Assembly: GCF_040183065.1 (NCBI RefSeq)
Contig: NW_027185566.1
Coordinates: forward strand, 1-64,000
Length of the DNA stretch: 64,000 nt
Direction of reading: 5' to 3'
Source: Periplaneta americana
Taxonomy: Eukaryota > Arthropoda > Insecta > Blattodea > Blattidae
This document shows, in pieces, positions 17,719-27,474 of the stretch. The position numbers and the translations under genes are program-made. The first letter of the stretch is position 1; every line of letters begins with the position of its first letter. The notes under the pieces are model-generated. The model saw nothing but the letters and a program-made list of their open reading frames with translations, was not told the origin of the DNA and searched no databases.

Positions 17719-20103
17719 ATGCCTAGTATTTCTGCTCAAGATAGTTTTTTTAAAAAGGGAGATTTAGTTTCCTCTTATGTCAATGTTAAAAATGGTCAGT
17801 TGTCTATTGTAGTTTTTGTCAACTTTCAAAATCAAGACTGCCCTATTTACTGTGCTTTGTTAAATACAGGGGATATACAAGGGTTAGAGTTTGTTTTTCA
17901 GCCTAACCATGCTTCTGTTTACGATCTTTTAGCACTTAAAAATTCAGAAGTAGAAGTAATTCGCACGAGTGGTATGGAGCTTTATAGAAAACAACCCGAT
18001 GAAATCATGGCACTTTTTTTGCAGTATCGTCCTGTTTTAGAAGAAATTATTAAAACACATGCTTCTGTGGAAAATATCTTTTCCACTACGCATAGAGTTT
18101 TTTATAGTTTTATGGCGGTGTTGGGGTATGTTGTAAAAAAATATGGATTCCAAGTTCAAAATAAAGAGTTGATGGAAGTTATTGAGGATGTTAACAGTTA
18201 TATTCACCAAAATAAGATGGACAGTAAGCTATTTCCACTGAGTGATGAACTTTATAAAATCCCATTTTCAGAGTTTAATCCCTATGCAGCCAGTAGTGAT
18301 TTTATTCATTCTTTTTACTTAAGGAGGATGACACAGCTTTTATCCTATATTCAAAAGGGACTAGGTAAGGATAGGATTTTTGCTTTAAATTTTTTGATGG
18401 AAACGGCTAACAAGTCGGAAAATCTTGTTTCTTCTGTTCACCAGAAAATGGAAAAATCGGTGGAATTACTGGAGTTTTTTGTTTCTGAGCCTGTTTTACG
18501 GACGGTGAAAGAATTTTTACAACAAGCAGAAAGAAGTGAGGAAGTCTCTAAATATATTTTTTTGGCGGTTAAAAGTACTGTCAGATTTTTTGAGCAAAAA
18601 GTACTACAACCTTTAGAAAAGTTGAGCTACGATCTTTTCCTTTTACTCAAAGATGCTATGGAGCCCTACAAAGATATGCTTTCTAAAGCTGAATATAGTC
18701 TTAATCCTAACCAGACACATGATAGACGGGATTCTGTTCCTCAGGGATTTAAAGGAAGTATGAATCAGATACTGGACTATGCGGAGGTGGATAGTGAACT
18801 TCGAACGAAATTACTAGAAGAATACAACAGATGGAAAATTTCTCCTAATCGTATGTCGGTAGATGATGAGATTTCTAAGATGAGAAAACGTATTGCAGAG
18901 TATTTTTGGCAAGTTTATACAGCGGCATTCAAGCAACATAAACTGCACAATAAACCGTTGATTAAACCTGTAGAATTGATGTTTAAGTACGGGTTTTTTG
19001 ACGAAACGTTGGTGAGTGGAGTTATTTTAAAAGCTTTGTTAGATAGATCTACAGAACCCTATAAAGACAATGATTTAAGAGTATACAACACTTATGATTG
19101 GCTCATAGCTGTTTGTGATCAAACTGTGACTCCTTCTAATAGTAAAACGGGGGAGTATTTGGATGTAACTCTGAGAGAGTTAGCTAGAGATGAAGAGCAA
19201 AAAACAGGTCAAAAAATAGATCCAAAAGAATTTAATAACCTAGAATTTAGAATAGAATACGAGATTGATAACTTTATTAGGGAGTCTGTCAAAGTTTGTA
19301 ATGGTATGTTTAGCACCTATATTCCCATTCTTTTGGAAGAACAATTTCCTATGGTGGATCTGAATCAACAATTTTTAAATGCAGACAAAATTACTAGAAC
19401 TTTTATGGAGTTACGAAAGATCGATTTTTCTGCATTTTATAGAGAAGTTCGCTACAAAGATGGAAATATTGAAGAATTTGTACAAAAGGAAATTCTTCCC
19501 ATTTTTGTTTTGATGCCAGGAGTAGGTACAAGATCTATTGTTTGGCAACCTAAAGAAAGACCTAAAGATACTCCAGCTAGAATAGCTGTACCTTTTTTAT
19601 CTTTTACCAAACCTATGCAAAATATGCTTTATTCTTTTGGATTCTATCGTTGGGAAATAGTTAAGGATATGCTCGGACCCTCTTGGAATGATATTTCTTT
19701 AATGTCTCTTACTTCAGAATATAGTGATTATGAATCTTCTTACAAAAATAGCAAAGAGCTAGATGAGGAGACCAAAGAAAAGGTTGCTCAAGAATTTAAG
19801 AAATATCGTACTACAAGGGATCGTTTTATCCACGATTACGGACGTTGGATTACTATTGATGCTCAAGGAAGACCTGGAGTCAACAAAGTTGTTAGAGAGC
19901 TTTTTTACCGCCAAGTACCGTTCCCAAAAGAGATACGAGCCAAACTAGGTTCTATGCCTGCATATGAGGCATTGAATGATCGATATATTATTCTGATGAA
20001 AAAAGAAGTGGCGAGACTTAAACTTAGATTTCAAAAATATCAAAAAGAGGATGGTAGTCTACCAGCGGATCTTGCAGCATATTTACAATTTCTAGTTAAA
20101 TAG
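17719..20103 (+). CDS. Unknown large soluble protein, conserved-looking, before fliQ
   Basis: The 794-residue protein lacks a signal peptide and membrane segments. The first 100 residues (FFKKGDLVSSYVNVKNGQLS, then short beta segments) loosely recall a cyclic-nucleotide-binding beta-roll. That is only an impression; no phosphate-binding cassette is obvious. The rest is mostly helical and charged, with stretches such as KVVRELFYRQVPFPKEIR and a Lys-rich end. I do not recognise the family. The stop is 7 bp before fliQ, so it may be transcribed with the flagellar export genes. The start has only a weak GTGAAG element. Confidence 0.65.
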   Translation: MPSISAQDSFFKKGDLVSSYVNVKNGQLSIVVFVNFQNQDCPIYCALLNTGDIQGLEFVFQPNHASVYDLLALKNSEVEVIRTSGMELYRKQPDEIMALFLQYRPVLEEIIKTHASVENIFSTTHRVFYSFMAVLGYVVKKYGFQVQNKELMEVIEDVNSYIHQNKMDSKLFPLSDELYKIPFSEFNPYAASSDFIHSFYLRRMTQLLSYIQKGLGKDRIFALNFLMETANKSENLVSSVHQKMEKSVELLEFFVSEPVLRTVKEFLQQAERSEEVSKYIFLAVKSTVRFFEQKVLQPLEKLSYDLFLLLKDAMEPYKDMLSKAEYSLNPNQTHDRRDSVPQGFKGSMNQILDYAEVDSELRTKLLEEYNRWKISPNRMSVDDEISKMRKRIAEYFWQVYTAAFKQHKLHNKPLIKPVELMFKYGFFDETLVSGVILKALLDRSTEPYKDNDLRVYNTYDWLIAVCDQTVTPSNSKTGEYLDVTLRELARDEEQKTGQKIDPKEFNNLEFRIEYEIDNFIRESVKVCNGMFSTYIPILLEEQFPMVDLNQQFLNADKITRTFMELRKIDFSAFYREVRYKDGNIEEFVQKEILPIFVLMPGVGTRSIVWQPKERPKDTPARIAVPFLSFTKPMQNMLYSFGFYRWEIVKDMLGPSWNDISLMSLTSEYSDYESSYKNSKELDEETKEKVAQEFKKYRTTRDRFIHDYGRWITIDAQGRPGVNKVVRELFYRQVPFPKEIRAKLGSMPAYEALNDRYIILMKKEVARLKLRFQKYQKEDGSLPADLAAYLQFLVK

Positions 20104-20110
20104 AGGGACA

Positions 20111-20371
20111 ATGGATCAAGGTACAATTGCGAGTATTTTAGGGCGATTTTTTGTAGAGGTGTTTATTATTTCTTCTCCTATACTGATTATTGCCCTTATT
20201 ACGGGATTAATTGTAGCCGTTTTTCAAACCGTGACTTCTATTCAAGAACAAACACTTTCTTTTGTTCCAAAATTGTTGGCTATTTTTTTAGTTCTATTTT
20301 TTGCAGGTCCTTGGATGCTCCGACGACTTGTGGAATTTAGTGTTTATTTAATCAGTCAGATTGGTAATTAG
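20111..20371 (+). CDS. fliQ: Flagellar export apparatus protein FliQ
   Basis: The 86-residue protein has the normal FliQ length and two membrane hairpin segments (about 14-38 and 51-77). The conserved loop FQTVTSIQEQTLSFVPKL is clear. FliQ is a core part of the type III export gate at the flagellar base. GAGGG precedes the ATG by 4 nt. It lies directly upstream of fliR and is co-transcribed with it. Confidence 0.95.
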   Translation: MDQGTIASILGRFFVEVFIISSPILIIALITGLIVAVFQTVTSIQEQTLSFVPKLLAIFLVLFFAGPWMLRRLVEFSVYLISQIGN

Positions 20372-20385
20372 GATGATGGTAAATT

Positions 20386-21171
20386 ATGATATCCTTTAGT
20401 GCAGGTATTCAGGTATTTTTCATTGTTTTTAGCCGTGTTTTGGGCTTTTTTGTTTCTAGCCCATTTTGGAATAGTTCTATTTTATTTTTTCGTTTTAGGA
20501 TTATGATCGTACTTATGTTTTCTTATATCCTTTTGCCTATGGCAGAAAATGGAATGAAGCTCGATCAAACTTTATCTCTGTCTATTTTTTGGTTACTCGT
20601 TCTTCAAAATTTGGTTTTTGGGCTACTTGTTGGGTTTACTCTTTTTTTACTTTTTTCTATTTTTCAAATAGTGGGAGAACTTTGGAGTTTTCAGATGGGA
20701 TTTTCTATTAGCCAAGTTTTAGACCCCACAACGGGAGATCAATCTGCTATTTTAGCACAGATGGTCAATTTTTTGGCTTTGTTAGTTTTTATCAGTATCG
20801 GGGGGCATTTAAAAATTTTATCCTTGATTTATGAGAGTTTTTCTACTAATCCTTTAATAGGTGGAGAATTTAGCTATGTTGCTTTTATTGAAAATTTGCC
20901 CAAAGGAATTTCTATATTATTTATTCGTGCTTTAGAGTTGTCATTAACCTTAGTGGGGAGTATCTTTATAGCAACATTATTTGTTGGTATGTTGGCAAAA
21001 GCTGCTCCACAACTCAATGTTTTTCAGTTTGGTATGCCAGTTTATGTTATGATAGGCTTTGCTTTGATGATATACCTAGTACCGAATTTTATTATTTATG
21101 CAGGAAACTATATTGATACCATTTTACGAGAGGTTCAACAATGGATAATGGTCGGTAAAGGAGGCTCTTAA
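20386..21171 (+). CDS. fliR: Flagellar export apparatus protein FliR
   Basis: The 261-residue protein is highly hydrophobic, with about six membrane segments and the family segment GFSISQVLDPTTGDQ in its middle. FliR joins FliP and FliQ to form the export gate through which flagellar axial proteins pass. In spirochaetes this apparatus serves periplasmic flagella. Its stop overlaps the secA start by one base (TAATG), an unusual pairing of flagellar export and general secretion genes. Confidence 0.95.
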   Translation: MISFSAGIQVFFIVFSRVLGFFVSSPFWNSSILFFRFRIMIVLMFSYILLPMAENGMKLDQTLSLSIFWLLVLQNLVFGLLVGFTLFLLFSIFQIVGELWSFQMGFSISQVLDPTTGDQSAILAQMVNFLALLVFISIGGHLKILSLIYESFSTNPLIGGEFSYVAFIENLPKGISILFIRALELSLTLVGSIFIATLFVGMLAKAAPQLNVFQFGMPVYVMIGFALMIYLVPNFIIYAGNYIDTILREVQQWIMVGKGGS

Positions 21172-23951
21172 TGCTCGGATGGATTTTAAAACTTTTTTTT
21201 GGTAACTATAATGATCGTGTTTTGAAAAGACTCATTCCTATATTAAAATTGGTGAATAGTTGGAGTGATAAAATGGCTCGCATGAGTGATTCAGAACTTC
21301 AAAACCAGACGACCCTTTTTAAGGCTCGGTACAAAAATGGCGAGAGTTTAGACTCTTTACTACCAGAAGCTTTTGCTTCTTTAAGAGAAGCCTCTAGCCG
21401 TGTTTTAGGTATGAGGCATTTTGACGTTCAAATTATTGGTGGAATTGTTTTACATCGTGGTAATATTTCTGAAATGAAGACAGGAGAAGGAAAAACTCTT
21501 GTAGCGACATTGGCCGTTTACCTTCATGCTCTAACAGGTAGGGGGGTTCATGTTGTCACGGTAAATGACTATTTGGCAAAACGAGATTGTGAGTGGATGA
21601 GTCCGTTATACAGTTTTATGGGACTTACATCCAAGGCTTTACAGGCTCCTATGCATAATACTGAGCGGAAGGAAGTTTATCAAGCGGACATTGTTTATGG
21701 AACTACGAGTGAGTTTGGGTTTGATTATTTACGAGATAATATGGTCAACTCTGCCGACATGAAAGTTCAGAGATTTCATTATTATTGTTTGGTGGATGAG
21801 GTGGATTCTGTATTGATAGACGAAGCGAGAACTCCTTTGATCATTTCAGGACCATCGGAAGGTTCCACAGAAAAATACTATATTGCAGACAAAGTTATTC
21901 CGCATTTGAAACCAGCAAAAAAAGGTGAAGATGGAAAATGGCAACATGATAGTGGAGATTTTATCCTAGAGGAGAAAGATAAACATGTTTCTCTTACTGA
22001 AGTTGGGATCTCCAGTGTTGAAAAAATTTTGGGCATTGAGGATATTTATGCTCCAGAATATATAGAAATTGTCCATGCTCTGAGCCAAAGTTTAAGGGCT
22101 CATCATCTTTATAAGTTAGGGAAAGAATATTTAATTGAATCTGGACAAGTAGTGATTATTGATGAAAATACAGGGCGTAAAATGGAAGGGCGTCGGTATA
22201 GTGATGGGTTGCATCAAGCTATTGAAGCTAAGGAGCATGTTCGCATTCAAAGTGAAAATCAAACTCTAGCGACAATAACCATTCAAAATTATTTTAAAAT
22301 GTATCCTATTTTAGCAGGTATGACAGGGACAGCACAAACGGAAGCTCCAGAGTTTTTAGCCATTTATAAGATGGATGTCATCAGTATCCCTACCCATCGT
22401 CCTGTCCGTCGTGTAGATTTGCCAGATGCGATTTATCGATCTAAACAGGCCAAATACAAGGCTTTGATTACTGAAATCCAAAAAATTCATACTACTGGAG
22501 CCCCTATTCTTATAGGAACTATTTCTGTTGAAAACTCAGAAGAGTTATCTCAACTTTTAAAGAAAAATAAGATTACCCACAATGTGTTAAATGCCAAGCA
22601 ACATGAAAAAGAATCAGAAATTGTAGCACAAGCGGGTGCTTTAAATATGGTTACTATTGCGACTAACATGGCAGGACGGGGAACAGATATTGTTCTAGGA
22701 GGTAATCCAACTTTTGTTGTAGAAAGGTATTTAGAGAAGGTTATTTCTAAGGATCATCTTAAAGAGATGATACCACAACTTTTTATTAAAGCTGTTTTTG
22801 ACGAAGAGCTAGACAAGGCGGAAGCTTTGGTGAAAGATCATAATGAGTATGCTAAAATGCTCAAACCAGATTATATAGAATATTTGAAAAAGGTGTACAC
22901 CTCTTGGAAAGAGGAACATGAAAAAGTAAAAAATCTAGGTGGATTACATATTTTGGGTACAGAGCGGCACGAATCTCGCCGTATTGATAACCAATTAAGA
23001 GGGCGTGCTGGACGACAGGGAGATCCTGGTTATAGTCGATTTTATATGTCTTTGGAGGATGATTTATTCCGTCTTTTTGGATCGGATCGTATGATTCCTT
23101 GGTTAGAAAGAGCTGGTTTTACCGAAGAAGATGTTATCGAAAGCCGTTTAATCAGTCGGATGATAGAAGGATCTCAAAAAAAAGTAGAAGCTAGAAATTT
23201 TGAGGTGCGTAAACATTTGCTTCAATATGATGAAGTGATGAACTCTGAGCGAAAGGTTATTTATCGTATTCGAGATAAAATTCTTTATAATGAAGATGTC
23301 CAAAGTGAGATACTCCGCCATATGCAAGATTTTATTGAGGACGAAGTCTACTATCTCTTGGAAGGTAAAAAACGAGCTGATCATGAACAAGAAATTGCTA
23401 TTACTAACCGTATTAGCCAAGTTACAGGTATCCATCTTTCTGGAGATTTTTTTGTGAACCATGCTACGACTTTACCAGAAAGTATTTGGGAGGAGGTCAA
23501 AAAAGCTTATTTTGTTAAAAGAGAGGAAGTTGGGGAAGAAGTTTTTAAACAATCTGAAAGATTAATTATGATAGAGGTGATAGATGAGAAATGGAAAAAT
23601 CACCTTTATAGTATAGATGAGCTGAGAGAGGGGATTTCGCTTCGTTCTTATGGTGAAAAAAATCCTTTAGTGGAATATCAGCTAGAGGCAGCAAAAATGT
23701 TTGAGACTATGATGATTTCACTCCAAGAAACACTGACACATCATATTTTTCATTTCCGATTTGAACCTGTGGATTTTGAAGCAGAAATGGCAAAAAGAGA
23801 TCAAGAAACAAAGGCGACCCAATATATTGGACCTAATGAAGATGGGACTAAAGCTGTGCCAGTAAAAAGAGAGGAACAGAAAGTGGGACGAAATGATCTA
23901 TGCCCTTGTGGGAGTGGGAAAAAATATAAGCATTGTCATGGTAAACAGTAA
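21171..23951 (+). CDS. secA: Protein translocase motor SecA
   Basis: The 926-residue ATPase drives preprotein movement through SecYEG. Walker A MKTGEGKT lies near 102-109 and the DEAD-type Walker B is VDEVDSVLIDEARTPLIISG. The nucleotide-binding domain 2 motif NMAGRGTDIVLGGN and QLRGRAGRQGDPG are also clear. The C-terminal zinc-binding tail CPCGSGKKYKHCHG is intact, so SecB-type or lipid interactions are possible. Length is normal. It begins in the fliR stop codon, so translation is coupled. Confidence 0.98.
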   Translation: MLGWILKLFFGNYNDRVLKRLIPILKLVNSWSDKMARMSDSELQNQTTLFKARYKNGESLDSLLPEAFASLREASSRVLGMRHFDVQIIGGIVLHRGNISEMKTGEGKTLVATLAVYLHALTGRGVHVVTVNDYLAKRDCEWMSPLYSFMGLTSKALQAPMHNTERKEVYQADIVYGTTSEFGFDYLRDNMVNSADMKVQRFHYYCLVDEVDSVLIDEARTPLIISGPSEGSTEKYYIADKVIPHLKPAKKGEDGKWQHDSGDFILEEKDKHVSLTEVGISSVEKILGIEDIYAPEYIEIVHALSQSLRAHHLYKLGKEYLIESGQVVIIDENTGRKMEGRRYSDGLHQAIEAKEHVRIQSENQTLATITIQNYFKMYPILAGMTGTAQTEAPEFLAIYKMDVISIPTHRPVRRVDLPDAIYRSKQAKYKALITEIQKIHTTGAPILIGTISVENSEELSQLLKKNKITHNVLNAKQHEKESEIVAQAGALNMVTIATNMAGRGTDIVLGGNPTFVVERYLEKVISKDHLKEMIPQLFIKAVFDEELDKAEALVKDHNEYAKMLKPDYIEYLKKVYTSWKEEHEKVKNLGGLHILGTERHESRRIDNQLRGRAGRQGDPGYSRFYMSLEDDLFRLFGSDRMIPWLERAGFTEEDVIESRLISRMIEGSQKKVEARNFEVRKHLLQYDEVMNSERKVIYRIRDKILYNEDVQSEILRHMQDFIEDEVYYLLEGKKRADHEQEIAITNRISQVTGIHLSGDFFVNHATTLPESIWEEVKKAYFVKREEVGEEVFKQSERLIMIEVIDEKWKNHLYSIDELREGISLRSYGEKNPLVEYQLEAAKMFETMMISLQETLTHHIFHFRFEPVDFEAEMAKRDQETKATQYIGPNEDGTKAVPVKREEQKVGRNDLCPCGSGKKYKHCHGKQ

Positions 23952-23981
23952 GATTGTTATAAAATAAGTGGGGATTTTTAT

Positions 23982-24572
23982 ATGAAGTTGGATACGAGTA
24001 TTTTTAGAGCAGTAACAGATAGTCGCCTGTTATATGGGTTTATATTACATCATCTCCATCTTCATGGAGCTACTCATAAACAAGAACTTTATGGTAAAGT
24101 GAAAAGAGATGTGAAATACAGTTTTCCTAATCTCGATCCAGATTACTTTCATTCTAGATTTCACGGTTCTTCTGACTTCATTTTTACAACTGTTTTTTAT
24201 TTCGCCGTGTTTCATTTGAGAGACAAAGGTTATGGTCTAATTCAGCAGACTATAAAAAAAAATGAGCCGATGATTTCTTTGTCTTCTATTGGGCAGGAAT
24301 TTTTACGAACTCCAGCAGCTAAAGATGTGTTTATAGATTATCAAGATATTGAAAGTTTTTTGAGACAAAAACATGCAAAGATTTTGGAAAGAAATGCTGG
24401 TAATTTGGAAGAATACCAAAAACAATTCCAGCTAAAACAGCAAAAACCCAAAAAAATGAGAGCAGAGAACCCCAATGGAATTTTTCATTTTAAGCCTATG
24501 GATATTATTTTAGGACTTATTGTTGTTGGGATTATTGCCCTCATTATGAAATATTTTGATGGAGGGGGCTAA
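23982..24572 (+). CDS. Membrane-anchored protein with Mrr N-terminal-like domain, no nuclease
   Basis: The 196-residue protein has a soluble N-terminal domain (about 1-135) and one C-terminal membrane segment (about 173-192, DIILGLIVVGIIALIMKYF). The N-domain aligns well by eye with residues 1-145 of the Mrr-type endonuclease encoded at 26449. Shared pieces include FPNLDPDYF/FPNLRSDYF, SLSSIGQEFLRTP/KISSIGKEFLKTP and FIDYQDIESFL/FIDYKDIEQFL. That domain is probably a winged helix used for DNA or effector contact. Here the nuclease part is absent and a Lys/Gln-rich linker leads to the membrane anchor. The function is unknown. It is 30 bp downstream of secA. Confidence 0.7.
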   Translation: MKLDTSIFRAVTDSRLLYGFILHHLHLHGATHKQELYGKVKRDVKYSFPNLDPDYFHSRFHGSSDFIFTTVFYFAVFHLRDKGYGLIQQTIKKNEPMISLSSIGQEFLRTPAAKDVFIDYQDIESFLRQKHAKILERNAGNLEEYQKQFQLKQQKPKKMRAENPNGIFHFKPMDIILGLIVVGIIALIMKYFDGGG

Positions 24573-24573
24573 A

Positions 24574-26067
24574 ATGCCTTTATCATTTCATGGTATAAGG
24601 CTAAAACCACAAAAAAGGGATAAGTCATTCTTAATTTATTTGGGTAGTTCAGTTTTATTGTATATTTTGCCCATTATTCTTGCAGATTTTCCTTATAGAG
24701 ATGATTTATCAAGAAATATTGAAGGAGCAGAAGCACTCAACTGGATAAGAGATGGTCGTTTGGTGACGCAGTTCTTATTTTTTGTGATGAGTGGTTTTGG
24801 TGATCCTCTAAATCTTTCACCGCTCTATCAAATATTTGCAGGTATTTTTTTGACTTTGTCAGGATTTATGATTTACAAAAAATTTTATCCAAATCTTCCA
24901 CCGATATTTGCGTCTCTTATAACCTTTTCAATAATCTGTCATATTTTTATGCTGGAACCCTTAAGCTATCAATATGATGCTATGAGTATTACTTTAGCAA
25001 TGCTATTAGCTATTATATCTTTTTATTTATCCTGTTTTTGCTCTAAAAAAGCTTCTATTTCTTCTTTTATAATCCTTGTTTTAGCTCTATTAACTTATAA
25101 TGTTGTTATTTCTATATTTATTGGGTTGGCTATTGTATTCTATGTGAAAGAATCTTTTAGTTATAGAGATCCAAAATTAATCATTACGAATACATGTAAA
25201 AGAGCTATCATAGCGGTTTGTTCTTATATTTTATTTTATATACTTTCCAGCCCTTTTTATACCCAATGGGCAAAGTCTAGAAATAACTTTATTTTTACAA
25301 GCCCTACTGGATATCAAGATTTTGAAAATACTTGGGCTCCTGCACTGCATGTTATCTTAAAAGTAGTACAGGGCAAGGAACTTTTCCTTTGTCTATTCCT
25401 TTTATTTATAATAGGACTAAGTCTATTATGGATATATCAGTCTTGGAGGGTATCTATTTTAAAAAATTCGAATTTTTATTCTTGGGTGAATTTTTTTGTT
25501 TTATGTTTTACTCCATTTATCCTCTTTATAAACGCTTTTAGTTCTTTTTTGTTTCTCAGTAGACCTATCTTTGCATTTAGAATTCTTATCAGTTTGTTGA
25601 GTATTCTTTTATTCATTATGCTAGGACTACTTTATATAACTAAGAAAAAATTCCGTTATCTACGGTATATTGTTGTCGTACCAGCTTTATTTTTTATGAT
25701 CACATCTTACAATTATTCTAATCTTCAAAAAAATCAACAAAAATTTGAACATCATTTAATCAATTATATTGTAGAAGATTTGAAAAATTTGAATGCCATT
25801 AATGATGTGCATAATTTTATTTTTGTAGGGGAAGAAAGACTTGCTCCCGAAATAGAACAAACTATTAATAGAATGCCAATTTTTCTGTTGGTTGTTCCAA
25901 AATACTTTGTTTCTAGAATGAGTGCTTGGGCAAAAATATATCTTAAATACTACCCAATTTTAGATATAAAATCTATTTACAGAGAGCAGAGTCAGGAAGC
26001 TCAAACAATATTGAAATTCTCTAAAAATCAAAAACCCTCCAAAGAAAAAACGCATTGTATCGTCTGA
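24574..26067 (+). CDS. Polytopic GtrII-type glucosyltransferase-like membrane protein
   Basis: The 497-residue protein has around ten or more hydrophobic segments. The N-terminal motif FPYRDDLSRNIEGAEALNWIRDGR, just after the first membrane segment, matches the conserved acidic loop of GtrII-like glucosyl transferases (Glucos_trans_II). These transfer a sugar from a lipid carrier to surface polysaccharides. The exact sugar and acceptor are unknown. I chose the ATG at 24574-24576 because GGAGGGGG lies 6-7 nt before it, at the end of the preceding gene. It lies between the two Mrr-domain genes. A surface-glycan role is inference from family. Confidence 0.7.
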   Translation: MPLSFHGIRLKPQKRDKSFLIYLGSSVLLYILPIILADFPYRDDLSRNIEGAEALNWIRDGRLVTQFLFFVMSGFGDPLNLSPLYQIFAGIFLTLSGFMIYKKFYPNLPPIFASLITFSIICHIFMLEPLSYQYDAMSITLAMLLAIISFYLSCFCSKKASISSFIILVLALLTYNVVISIFIGLAIVFYVKESFSYRDPKLIITNTCKRAIIAVCSYILFYILSSPFYTQWAKSRNNFIFTSPTGYQDFENTWAPALHVILKVVQGKELFLCLFLLFIIGLSLLWIYQSWRVSILKNSNFYSWVNFFVLCFTPFILFINAFSSFLFLSRPIFAFRILISLLSILLFIMLGLLYITKKKFRYLRYIVVVPALFFMITSYNYSNLQKNQQKFEHHLINYIVEDLKNLNAINDVHNFIFVGEERLAPEIEQTINRMPIFLLVVPKYFVSRMSAWAKIYLKYYPILDIKSIYREQSQEAQTILKFSKNQKPSKEKTHCIV

Positions 26068-26448
26068 AAATAGTAGCTGATACGGCCATTATTGAATATA
26101 CAGAGTCAATAGGTTAGTGGGTATATTAAAAGTAGGAATTTAAAAAAAATAATTGTTCCATTAGAACCCCGCAGGGGAGCGAAAGTTTTTAGTAAAAAAT
26201 TTTTCTATTGGGCTAAAAATATGTACCTTGTACTAAGAAAGGTTATATGTAATAATAACACTAATCAGATTAAAAGAGGAATATGTATTGTAGAGGTAAA
26301 GGATAATGGCTCTTGTATCCCAAAACTAGTTATTTAGCCAGGTGGATTTGTAGTAAGAGCTGATATTTAAGCTGTGCCGAAGTTGTTCGCTTAGTCCAGA
26401 TCTATGGTTCAACTCGTCAATACAAATAAATAATAGGGGCAGTTTGAT
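26068..26448. other. Gene-free stretch of about 380 bp, possible decayed coding DNA
   Basis: No intact gene is seen. One forward frame is open from about 26117 to 26336 and then continues with several stops to about 26430. It reads protein-like in part (for example IVEVKDNGS near 26290), which might be a relic of a lost gene. I could not assign it to a family. A CCCCGCAGGGG mini-palindrome lies near 26166-26176. AGGGGCAG at the right end is the ribosome-binding site of the Mrr gene. Confidence 0.4.
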
Positions 26449-27474
26449 ATGATCGATGTTAATGTAGATTCAGTAGAAGAAATAATAAATCACACACATT
26501 TATATTCAATAATTTTACGGATTTTGGATAATGAAAATGGCTTTCTAACTAAAGAATGTTTATACGAGCGGTTGAAACAGAGAGTTAAAAATATTTTTCC
26601 AAATCTTAGATCTGATTACTTTGATATGAGATATCCTAAATCTGGGGGTAATATTTTTGAGAAAAAATTTTACTTTTCCCTTTTGTACTTGGGGGAAAGA
26701 ATATATCGCTTTATCGAGAAAAAGGGGACAAAAAAGAATTCTGAATTTAAAATTTCTTCTATTGGTAAAGAATTTTTGAAAACCCCAGAAGGAAAAAGTG
26801 ATTTTATAGATTATAAAGATATAGAGCAGTTTCTTCAAGCTAAATACCCATCGATATGGGATCAAAGCCTCTCTAATCCAAAAAATAAAAAATCAAAAGA
26901 TTTAAGAAACAATAAAGACACAAATATTGTAGAAACGATGATGGAAGTTCAGGAAGAGGAAATATCTTGGGAGAATATGTACAGAGAGCATACTATTGCT
27001 ATGGGACAAAAAATACTTAATAGAATATATCAATTAGAACCAAGAGCTGTAGAAAAATTAGTAGGTCATTTGTTAGAGCATATGGGGTATGGCGATGCTT
27101 GTTATACCGATGTTGTAGGAGATGGTGGAATTGATATAATCTTAAACAAAGATGTCTTAGGACTGGACAAAGTTTTGGTACAAGTAAAACGTTACCAACA
27201 AGAAAAAAAAATAAGTAGTTCAGATATTCGTAACTTTATGGGGTCTTTAACAGACTATAATATGCAAAATGGGATTTTTGTAACTACCTCGGATTTTACT
27301 AAAGATGCTAGAGATTTAGCTTTAAAACATAATATTATTCCTATAAATGGGAAAAAACTTGCTGAGCTAATGATTAGAGAAAGTCTCGGGGTTGAAGAGG
27401 ATCAAAAATATATTTTATATGCTTTTAACGAAGATTTTTTTAGGCGTTTTGAACAAGATAGTGAAATCTATTGA
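26449..27474 (+). CDS. mrr: Mrr-family restriction endonuclease (type IV-like)
   Basis: The 341-residue protein has an N-terminal winged-helix-like domain (about 1-145), a charged linker, and a C-terminal Mrr catalytic domain (about 195-315). The nuclease core shows LEPRAVEKLVGHLLEHMGY, GDGGIDI with the catalytic Asp near 227, LVQVKRY as the QxK form of the PD-(D/E)xK site, and GIFVTTSDFTKDA. Mrr enzymes cut foreign DNA carrying modified bases. The catalytic residues look intact. AGGGGCAG precedes the ATG. The N-domain is shared with the membrane protein at 23982. No methyltransferase is nearby, which fits a type IV system. Confidence 0.85.
   Translation: MIDVNVDSVEEIINHTHLYSIILRILDNENGFLTKECLYERLKQRVKNIFPNLRSDYFDMRYPKSGGNIFEKKFYFSLLYLGERIYRFIEKKGTKKNSEFKISSIGKEFLKTPEGKSDFIDYKDIEQFLQAKYPSIWDQSLSNPKNKKSKDLRNNKDTNIVETMMEVQEEEISWENMYREHTIAMGQKILNRIYQLEPRAVEKLVGHLLEHMGYGDACYTDVVGDGGIDIILNKDVLGLDKVLVQVKRYQQEKKISSSDIRNFMGSLTDYNMQNGIFVTTSDFTKDARDLALKHNIIPINGKKLAELMIRESLGVEEDQKYILYAFNEDFFRRFEQDSEIY

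Noticed and set aside
26280-26330. MutL- or histidine-kinase-like string VEVKDNGS in the gap before mrr
   Set aside because: The match is a few residues only and the following residues do not fit either family, so no gene name was assigned.
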